Source: Segatella copri
GTDB lineage: Bacteria; Bacteroidota; Bacteroidia; Bacteroidales; Bacteroidaceae
Reading direction: 5' to 3'
DNA: 64,000 bases
Assembly: GCF_019249795.2 (NCBI RefSeq)
Contig: NZ_CP156891.1
Span: 1,320,001 to 1,384,000, forward strand
Position 1 is the first letter of the stretch. Each line of letters opens with the position of its first letter. This document shows positions 25,083 to 33,100 of this stretch, in pieces. The notes under the pieces were generated by a model. It made no database searches. It was not told the origin of the DNA and was given only the letters and a program-made list of their open reading frames with translations. Both the position numbers and the translations under genes were made by a program.

Positions 25083-26303
25083 ATGAAAGCTGACTTAATA
25101 AAATATCTTAGAAAGATAAACAAAAAGCCCTCAGTTCAGGGCAAGCTCCTGGAGCAGTTTATCTCTCACGGAGCCTCCACCATCCCAGAGATGTCGAAGG
25201 CTATCGGAGTTAGCTTACCGACAACAACAAGTGCCCTCAACGAGTTGATAAAAGAAGGACTCGCCAGAGAGATTGGAAAGAAAGACAATTCTTCGGGACG
25301 CATCCCGATGGTTTACGACCTCGTTCCAACAGCAGGCTACTTCATCGGCGTCAATCCTGAGATGAACTGCCTGGCACTTGCAGCAAGCGACTTCGCAGGC
25401 AATCTGATTACCGAAAAAACAAGAGTGCCTTACGTATATGAGAACTCTCCTGAAAACCTGGAAGAGATAAGCAGAATCATCAATGAGTTCATCGAAAACC
25501 TTCCTGTTTCAAGAGAAGAAATACTTCAAGTTTGCGTGAACGTGGCTGAGCGCGTGAATCCTGTACAGGGAAATGCCTACAACATGTTCACCTTCCTGAA
25601 AGAATCATTGACCGACAAGCTGGCTCAACTCATACAGCTACCTGTATGTATCGAGAACGATACCCGGAGCATGGCTTTCGCTGAGTTGATTAAGGGACAG
25701 TGCAAAGGCCTGAAAGACGCCATCTTCGTGAACGTATGCTGGGGCATCGGAATCGGAATCATCATCGACGGCAATCTCTATTACGGCAAGTCGGGATATT
25801 CTGGCGAATTCGGTCACATGACTGCCTACAACAACAACATCATCTGCCACTGCGGCAAGATTGGTTGCATAGAAACAGAAGTTTCGGGCAGAGCACTCAA
25901 AAGGAAACTCATCGAGAAGATAAAGGAAGGAAAGACTTCCATCCTCTCTGAAAGAGTTCTGAAAAAGAATGAAGACCTATCACTCCAGGATATCCTGGAC
26001 GCCATAGCAAAGGAAGATGTACTGAGCCTTGCCACACTGCAGCGCATAGCAGATGAACTTGGCAAACAGCTGGCAGGAGTCATCAACATCTTCAACCCAG
26101 AAATGCTGGTCATCGGAGGTGAAATGTCGGTTACAGGCGACTACCTCACGCTACCGGTAAAGATGGGTATCAAGAAATTCTCTCTCAACATCATGAATGA
26201 GGATTCTAAAATCGTTACCTCAAGTCTGAAAGGTCTTGCAGGAATCACGGGAGCCTGTCTGATGGCAAGATACCGGCTTCTGAATGAGAACATCGACAAA
26301 TAA
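25083..26303 (+). CDS. ROK-family transcriptional repressor
   Basis: A 406-residue NagC/XylR-type regulator. An N-terminal winged helix-turn-helix (residues about 20-75, SVQGKLLEQF to EGLAREIG) is followed by a ROK sugar-binding domain with the zinc motif CHCGKIGCIE near residue 260. It probably binds a free or phosphorylated sugar and controls the divergent kinase/NagB/GH20/GH2 operon and the GH29 gene downstream. Its last 289 bases are duplicated almost exactly at 28116-28404, evidence for a former paralogue nearby. Confidence 0.9.
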   Translation: MKADLIKYLRKINKKPSVQGKLLEQFISHGASTIPEMSKAIGVSLPTTTSALNELIKEGLAREIGKKDNSSGRIPMVYDLVPTAGYFIGVNPEMNCLALAASDFAGNLITEKTRVPYVYENSPENLEEISRIINEFIENLPVSREEILQVCVNVAERVNPVQGNAYNMFTFLKESLTDKLAQLIQLPVCIENDTRSMAFAELIKGQCKGLKDAIFVNVCWGIGIGIIIDGNLYYGKSGYSGEFGHMTAYNNNIICHCGKIGCIETEVSGRALKRKLIEKIKEGKTSILSERVLKKNEDLSLQDILDAIAKEDVLSLATLQRIADELGKQLAGVINIFNPEMLVIGGEMSVTGDYLTLPVKMGIKKFSLNIMNEDSKIVTSSLKGLAGITGACLMARYRLLNENIDK

Positions 26304-26339
26304 GGAATTTAAACAACCAATACAAAACCTATTTTAAGT

Positions 26340-27785
26340 ATGAAGAAGTCTCTTCTTGTTGCACTATGCCTAGGGTTGGCAGCCATAACAGCTGCCGCCC
26401 AGCGCAACTACAGCCAGGTAGACCCCATCCAACCTGTGCCAACCGCCAAGCAGATGGCATGGCAGAAACTGGGAACCTATGCTTTTATCCATTTCGGCCT
26501 CAACACCTTCAATGATAAGGAATGGGGATACGGAAATTCGGATGTAAAGACCTTCAATCCTAAGAAACTGGATTGCGAACAATGGGCAAGAACCCTGGTT
26601 GCTGCGGGCATGAAAGGAGTCATCATTACAGCCAAACATCACGACGGCTTCTGCCTCTGGCCTACACGCACCACAGATTACTGCATCCGCAACACACCTT
26701 ATAAGAATGGTGAAGGTGATGTGGTAGGAGAACTCTCCCAAGCATGCAAGAAATACGGTTTGAAATTCGGAGTTTACCTCTCGCCTTGGGACAGACACCA
26801 GGCAAGCTACGGTTCTCCCTACTACCTGAAACTCTACCAGCGCCAGCTCAAGGAACTTCTGAGCAACTACGGCGAACTTTTCGAAGTATGGTTTGACGGA
26901 GCCAACGGAGGAGACGGCTGGTACGGAGGTGCCGAAGAAAGCAGAACCATCGACAGAAGGAACTACTACAATTTTCCTAGGATTTTCGAAATTGTTGACA
27001 GTTTACAACCCAATGCCACTCTTTTCGGTGATGGCGGACCGGGATGCCGATGGGTAGGAAATGAAAATGGATTTGCAGGCGAGACCTGCTGGTCTACAAT
27101 ACCATCCAACACCGTCTATCCAGGCTTCAAAGACTACAAACAGTTGCAGTTTGGATGGGAAGACGGCGACCAGTGGACACCAGCTGAGTGCGATGTTTCT
27201 ATCCGTCCGGGTTGGTTCTACCATGAGAAAGAAGACAGTAAGGTAAAAACCGTTGAAGACCTGTGCGATCTCTACTACAAGAGTGTAGGACACAACGCTA
27301 CCATGTTACTCAACTTCCCGGTAGACAAGGATGGACTCATCCACCCTATCGACTCTGCAAATGCAGTAAACTTCCACAGGAAAATCCGACAAGAATTATC
27401 TGTCAATCTACTGAAAGGCATCACACCTAAAGTAGACAGCCAGCAAGGCAAGCACATTGGCAAGAATATCACAGACGGCCAGTATGACACCTTCTGGGCT
27501 TCTAAAAAGAAAAAAGATGCCTATATCGAGTTTCAACTCGGAAAGCCAAAATCTATCACACGCCTCATGCTCCAGGAATACATACCTCTGGGGCAGCGCG
27601 TAAAAGCCTTCTCAATCTATTACCAACAAGGCAAAAACTGGGTAAGGCTCGACCCTAAGGAAGAGACTACCACTATCGGCTACAAGCGAATACTTCGCTT
27701 CGATAAGATTACTACAAGTGGCATCCGCATCGTAATCGACGATGCAAAGGGATGCCCTTGTATAAACTCTGTTTCAGCATTCTAA
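26340..27785 (+). CDS. GH29 alpha-L-fucosidase, exported
   Basis: A 481-residue enzyme with a signal peptide (ending TAAAQ). The GH29 barrel shows the family motifs HHDGFCLWPT (about residue 100) and the nucleophile Asp in EVWFDGANGG. A C-terminal discoidin-like beta-sandwich follows (DGQYDTFWAS to the C-terminus). It releases alpha-linked L-fucose, typical of mucin and milk glycans. It starts 36 bases after the ROK repressor stop and is probably co-transcribed. It lacks further C-terminal domains often found in Bacteroides GH29 proteins, but nothing essential seems missing. Confidence 0.92.
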   Translation: MKKSLLVALCLGLAAITAAAQRNYSQVDPIQPVPTAKQMAWQKLGTYAFIHFGLNTFNDKEWGYGNSDVKTFNPKKLDCEQWARTLVAAGMKGVIITAKHHDGFCLWPTRTTDYCIRNTPYKNGEGDVVGELSQACKKYGLKFGVYLSPWDRHQASYGSPYYLKLYQRQLKELLSNYGELFEVWFDGANGGDGWYGGAEESRTIDRRNYYNFPRIFEIVDSLQPNATLFGDGGPGCRWVGNENGFAGETCWSTIPSNTVYPGFKDYKQLQFGWEDGDQWTPAECDVSIRPGWFYHEKEDSKVKTVEDLCDLYYKSVGHNATMLLNFPVDKDGLIHPIDSANAVNFHRKIRQELSVNLLKGITPKVDSQQGKHIGKNITDGQYDTFWASKKKKDAYIEFQLGKPKSITRLMLQEYIPLGQRVKAFSIYYQQGKNWVRLDPKEETTTIGYKRILRFDKITTSGIRIVIDDAKGCPCINSVSAF

Positions 27786-27837
27786 TAACTAGAAAGAAGT
27801 ACGAAAAATTTTATAACTAACAATAAATAATAGCCCT

Positions 27838-28115
27838 ATGAACAAAAGAGCAAATTTGTATTTTGCAGCGCTTTTAGGTGCGATGTCACCTCTTTGCACT
27901 GTTTCTGCATTGGCTGCTCAAAGCAATTCTACCATTGCTACAGCTACCCAGCAGCAAAACTCATGTTAAAGACGCTACCGGAGAACCTATCATCGGCGCT
28001 ACCATCAGAATCGAAGGTAAGACCGGTGGAACCGTAACTGACCTGGATGGTAACTTCACCCTCAGCAACATCGAAAAGGGTGCCAAACTTACCATCACTT
28101 ATGTGGGTTACAAAT
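27838..28115 (+). pseudogene. SusC-type TonB receptor, 5' remnant
   Basis: A fragment of a SusC-family outer-membrane receptor. The first 42 codons encode a signal-peptide-like N-terminus and stop. The adjacent frame continues with a carboxypeptidase-regulatory-like domain (KDATGEPIIGATI, TDLDGNFTLSN, ITYVGYK), so one or a few bases have been lost near 27960. The gene then ends in a TAG at 28114-28116, right at the junction with duplicated ROK repressor DNA. About 900 residues of plug and barrel are missing and no SusD follows. It is the scar of a deleted polysaccharide-utilisation locus. Confidence 0.85.
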
Positions 28116-28404
28116 AGATGTACTGAGCCTTGCCACACTGCAACGCATAGCAGATGAACTTGGCAAACAGCTGGCAGGAGTCATCAACATCTTCAACCCT
28201 GAAATGCTGGTCATCGGAGGAGAAATGTCGGTTACAGGCGATTACCTCACACTACCGGTAAAGATGGGCATCAAGAAATTTTCTCTCAACATCATGAATG
28301 AGGATTCTAAAATCGTTACCTCAAGCCTGAAAGGCCTTGCAGGAATCACGGGAGCCTGCCTGATAGCAAGATACCGGTTTCTAAATGACAATAAGCAAAC
28401 ATAA
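28116..28404 (+). pseudogene. Duplicated 3' end of a ROK repressor gene
   Basis: This stretch matches 26015-26303 base for base over 289 positions apart from a handful of substitutions, and keeps the frame to its own stop (C-terminus ...LNDNKQT instead of ...LNENIDK). It lacks the helix-turn-helix and most of the sugar-binding domain. The divergence at the 3' end suggests it came from a paralogous ROK gene that once preceded the GH16 gene, not a fresh copy of the intact one. Confidence 0.88.
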
Positions 28405-28416
28405 ACAACAATAACA

Positions 28417-29214
28417 ATGAAAAGTAGATTAATTCTAGCACTGTTTATCATCACTTCAACAGTTGTTATGGCTGACAGCAAGAAAGAAAAGACAATATTT
28501 CTTGACGAGTTCAATAGTTCTGAATCAATTCCTAACCCAAAAGTTTGGAAACTTGCAGAATATTTAAATGTAGCCTGGGCGCGACATTTCAAGAACGTAA
28601 ATGAATATGAAAATGTGAAAGTAGAGAATGGCTATCTCAAACTTAAAGCAAGCAAAGACGATGGCTTATATAAAACAGGTGGTATCCATACGATAAAGGG
28701 GTTTGGCAAGAATACCCGAGTAGAAGTAAAGGCAAGGTTAACCAAACGGGCTCGCGGTGCATTCCCTGCTATTTGGCAGATGCCAATTGGAGGAGAAATC
28801 TGGCCTAGAAGCGGCGAAATAGATTTAATGGAATGGATACAAAAGACTCCATATGAATTTTATCAAACAGTACATACGTATTATATTAATGGAGACACTG
28901 GCTCTGCGGGGGTAACCAATCCTAACAGAGATTCCAACTTTGATGTTACACAGTTTCATGTATATGCAGCAGAAAGGACTGACGAAGCTGTAATATTTTA
29001 TGTAGACGGAAAAGAAACTTTCAGATACAAGAATATGAATCTGCCAAAAGAAAAGCTGCAATTTCCGTTCTGCGATTATAATTTTGACATAATTCTAAAC
29101 TGTTCCCTAGGAGGTGTGCTTAACGGGCAGCCAACTTGGGCAGGCATAATACACGATGAAGACTTACCAGTTGAATTGTGGGTAGACTGGGTAAAAGTCA
29201 TAGAATGCGAATAA
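28417..29214 (+). CDS. GH16 endo-beta-glucanase/galactanase, exported
   Basis: A 265-residue GH16 enzyme with a signal peptide (cleavage near VMAD). The retaining catalytic motif ExDxxE is present as GEIDLMEW at about residue 130, followed by jelly-roll strands ending in VELWVDWVKV. Such enzymes cut laminarin, mixed-linkage glucan, agars or mucin O-glycans; specificity cannot be read. It begins 12 bases after the truncated ROK fragment, fitting an old ROK-regulator/hydrolase pair. Confidence 0.9.
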   Translation: MKSRLILALFIITSTVVMADSKKEKTIFLDEFNSSESIPNPKVWKLAEYLNVAWARHFKNVNEYENVKVENGYLKLKASKDDGLYKTGGIHTIKGFGKNTRVEVKARLTKRARGAFPAIWQMPIGGEIWPRSGEIDLMEWIQKTPYEFYQTVHTYYINGDTGSAGVTNPNRDSNFDVTQFHVYAAERTDEAVIFYVDGKETFRYKNMNLPKEKLQFPFCDYNFDIILNCSLGGVLNGQPTWAGIIHDEDLPVELWVDWVKVIECE

Positions 29215-29231
29215 TCAATATAACATTTTAA

Positions 29232-29960
29232 CAATAGTTCGTTAATAATTCAATAATGTGCTAAGCAGCTATACGCTGTAAGCACGAGAGATCTTTGAAA
29301 ATCTTGCTAATTAAAGTTCGGTTCGGGGTGTACCCGCTTGCTTTAAAAATTCGTTTCACCAGATAAATGTTGGTCATCAGTGATTTGAATGAAGACATAG
29401 AATATTCCATTCCCATCTCCTTCATAGTTACCTTGGCAACATTTAGTGATGTGAACGAAGCATTGAAAGCAAAATCGAGTTTCCACTTATCGCGAGCCTG
29501 GCAGTCCATGAGACCAGTATAGCCTTTGGCGTCACGAAAGCAAAATTCAATCTGGAACCTGGTTCTATAATAAAGAAGTACCTCTTCACCCGAAAGTGAG
29601 GTGTCTGTAGAGAAGAATAGTTTCTTCTTGCCATTCGGCATCTGCCAGATGACAAGTCTAACTTTACACCTGAGTGCCTTGGAATAGGCTATCAAAGTAT
29701 AAGCTGTTCCTTCTATATCTTTCATCTCCATCTTCTCCATTCGAGTGAGGTCAAGATTCTTCATATCAATCTTGCCATCCTTGGTCTTGGGGCGACCACG
29801 TTTTCCAGTACGTGGACCAGCATAGACATAAAAGAGACAAGCATTGTCACGAAAGCGGCTTATCAAAGAGAACCCTTCTTTCTTTATCCCATTAACAAAT
29901 GTACTTGTAGAGAAGTAAGCATCTGCAACTATGAGGGGTGAGAGTTTGAGAAGTTCCTTG
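29232..29960 (-). pseudogene. IS4-type transposase, 3' part, cut by prophage
   Basis: A second copy of the insertion sequence on the minus strand. The IS right end is at 29232, the transposase stop at 29261, and identity with the first copy continues to 29960 (equivalent to base 2631 there, about residue 176). Beyond that the sequence is prophage. Only the C-terminal 230 residues with the YREK motif remain here. The missing 5' part should lie past the far end of the prophage. Confidence 0.93.
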
Positions 29961-30026
29961 TATAATCCGCAAAACGAAATGTTTTCGCATTTTGGAACGA
30001 AACGCTATAATTTCAAAAACGAAACG
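29959..30026 (+). repeat. Prophage end with three transposase-site-like repeats
   Basis: The phage end starts TGTATAATCC, sharing TGTAT with the ends of Mu. Three direct copies of (A/G)(A/G)AACGAAA(C/T)G follow at 29971-29981, 29994-30004 and 30016-30026, spaced 23 and 22 bp, so on the same face of the helix. By analogy with the 22-bp MuA sites R1-R3 these are probable transposase-binding sites. The first two bases are shared with the target, so the exact junction is uncertain by 2 bp. Confidence 0.7.
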
Positions 30027-30062
30027 CAACTTTTCAAGGTTATACCCCACACCTCAAAAAAT

Positions 30063-30088
30063 CAAAAAAAATCGACCGGCTTCGCCGG
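30063..30088 (-). terminator. Terminator after the tail fibre operon
   Basis: Minus-strand CCGGC-GAA-GCCGG hairpin followed by a run of eight Ts after three bases. It ends the long leftward structural transcript just inside the phage end. Confidence 0.8.
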
Positions 30089-30102
30089 AACGAAATATAT
30101 TT

Positions 30103-30135
30103 GAAGGCAGTTAGAACATCATCCTAACTGCCTTC
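30103..30135. other. 12-bp perfect hairpin downstream of the VR
   Basis: GAAGGCAGTTAG pairs with CTAACTGCCTTC around a 9-base loop, about 105 bases beyond the variable repeat. It could be a further terminator. Some DGRs also use a hairpin/cruciform just after the variable repeat to improve retrohoming; those are normally much closer, so the DGR role is speculative. Confidence 0.6.
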
Positions 30136-30190
30136 TTTCGTATTGTCGCTTCGCTCCACGCTTTGACGCTTTACGTTTACGCTACCTCGA

Positions 30191-33100
30191 TTATCGCTTT
30201 GAACGCACTGACGCTTTGCGCCCAGACGATTTTTCCGTGGAAGGCCAGACGCGAGCCGACACTCGCATTCGCATCGAGGCATCGTTATTCGCATTCGCAT
30301 TCACGACACCGCCATTCGCATACGCGTAGTTGTACCCACGATAAACCACACGGCTTGCTGATGTGCTTATCCAGTATATATCACTATAATACGTACTGGA
30401 TGAACCACTGACGTTGCCAACTGGCACGACATCCATGTATTTGCCATGATAAACGGCTGTTACCCAGTTTCCGCTGTTAGTCGTACCTTTTACCATTCGT
30501 GTGCTTCCGTCTGGCATCCAAATGCGCCACTTGCCAGCATTGCCACTGTCATTTGGCAAATCCACATTGTCCATCATATCGTACTTGTTGCCGAATATGT
30601 CTTCATAACCCAAGCAACAAGTGTTGTTTACTTGCTTGACATCAACGGCTCCATATTCACCATTAACCTTGTACCATGCGTATTGGTACACCAAGTTGTC
30701 AATGAGCGAATTTGTCACATTTGCGTTGATTGCCTTTGCAGCCTTATAGCCAATGGTGTCAGTCATGCCGTATGCCATTGTTCCGCCTGTAGTTCTCATG
30801 TTGGTGTGCTGACCAGCTCCACATTGGTCTTGGGCATCCCTACGGCCATACTTGGCAAAGAACAAGTTGGCAATGGCACTGTGCATACTTGCGTCAATCT
30901 GCTGCATACCACGTTGAACACTATAATAGTGGAAGTCGCTCCATGTCAAGTTTGACGTGGTGCTGCCACCAGTAACCACCGCCCTCAATTTATCGCCTAC
31001 AACAGAACTTCCTACAGTTGCACACAAACAGTCATCCTCATTGACCCAATCAGGTTCCATATCCTCAATCTTGTCGCTGTTGCTCAATACCACCTTATCA
31101 AACTCAGCGGTCTGCAATACGGTAAAGTTGAGGTATGTCGCACCAGAAGGGATGTCTGAAATCAAGTACATACCAGCCTCAAACTTGTTGCTGAGTGTTG
31201 GCACAACGATGGTTTTGACTACCTTTCCCGAATCATCCGTGAAAATGCTTCCAACAAGATTGCTGCCTGGCACAGAAGGAAAACGAACACGCTTATAGCC
31301 TGATACAGACACACGACAAACGGCATAGCTGCTATCTGCTGTATATGAGTTTTGCAAGGTGTTCTTGCCACTCATTACCTTATATCCTTTGCGATAATTG
31401 CCACCACCCTGTATTTCACTCAGCAAGATGACTTTTGCTTTCGGTACGGATGGCATGGCAACATTGCTGCTGTAACAGCTATAATGCTTGCCATTCAGGT
31501 AGTCATTGATTCCCTTGATCCATCTGTGAGGCTCGAACATCATAATGTCGCCCTCTGAGCCATCCAACTTTGCAGCGGTGCAATTAGCCACCTCTGCTGC
31601 ATCCGCATAATAGTTGGAGTTCTCATCATGCAATGGATATATGGTGACAATGCCATCAAGATTGTTTGCAATGGTATCAACACCAGCTATCTTGATGTTT
31701 CTTGTTGTAGGCTTCTTTGTAACCTTGGCAAGAACACGATGACGCTTCCTCAAAAGTGCCGTGATGTGACCACTTGGCACATAGTCATTGCCATACTTAT
31801 AGCCTGTCTTATTGTCAAGGTTGGACACATTGGCATCATCCGCAACAGTGTCATCAAACTCAATCATCGTGTATTCTGGTTGAATGATGTTCAGCTCAGG
31901 GAAATGTTCTTGCCATTTCTTGTATTCGTCATCAGCAATATATGAAGTGAGGCGATAAGTGCCGACCAGACGGCATGAATCCACATTGCCACCGTTTTCA
32001 TCAACACCACCCATCGAAAGCATATTCTTTAGCATTGTTCCGTCACCTTCCATGTCTATGCCTGTAATTCGTAGATATTTCACTTTACTGCATCTGCTGT
32101 AAAGTGTCTGCCAATTTATCAATGGGCAATTATCCACAACCAGACGTGTGACATTCGCTGTTCCTTCAAGTGTGAGACCGCTATTTGTGAGCTTGCTCAG
32201 ATAGCGAAGTTCCAAGGTTTGCAGCGTTGAAGGCAATACAACAGTCTTCAATGGTGAACCTTGTGCGAAGCTCACGCCTGTCAAAGCACTCTTCCCTGCA
32301 CGGAATGTTTCCAGCTTGGTGTTTGCACTCAAATCAATGCCAGTGAAGCTGGTGGACTTCAAACCTGTCATATTGAGCGTGCGAAGGTTCTTGCATCCGT
32401 TCACAAGCAATGCGTTGAGTGTTGTCTGTGTCGCTGCACAACTTACATCAAGCGTGCGAAGTGCCGAACAGTTGTTAAGGTTCAACGTCTGCAAGATTGC
32501 ATGGCTCACGTCCGTAAGGTCAAGCCCCATGATGCGACTTGCACCATACACGTATTGTGGATCATTCACAATCAAGTCGGTGTCAAGTGTCAGTAGCACC
32601 ATACTGCCTGTGTCTTCTGCCAGGACTGCACTCTGATGCGGTGTGCCACTCGTATAGCCATAACCGAAATAATAACGCTCACTTGACGTTATCTTTATCT
32701 TTCGGTTGTCGCTACCGAACTTATAGCCAAAGTAAGCAGCAAAGCTATCCTTGCGGTATGTACCACACACATATTGGCTATCCAGCAGCGCAAAACGGTT
32801 TTGGATGGTGAACGTGCGGTGTGCGTAACGGCTTCCCTGCAAGGCATAGAGGTAATTGTAATAATTCGTTCCATCCGCTGATGTCACGCCTTCCGTCAAA
32901 GGAGTGATATACTTGTATATGCCATCCTTGTTGTATATGCGTTCGCACCAGTTGCCCATCTGTTCCACATTGAACATATTAAGCACATATTCGAGGCTCA
33001 TGTTTGAGCGGATTTTGTCAGCCACCTCCCTCAACTTGTCTGGACATCCCCTTACAAGCTGCCACAAAATGCTGTCATGCCCTGCGAAGGCATAGGAGCC

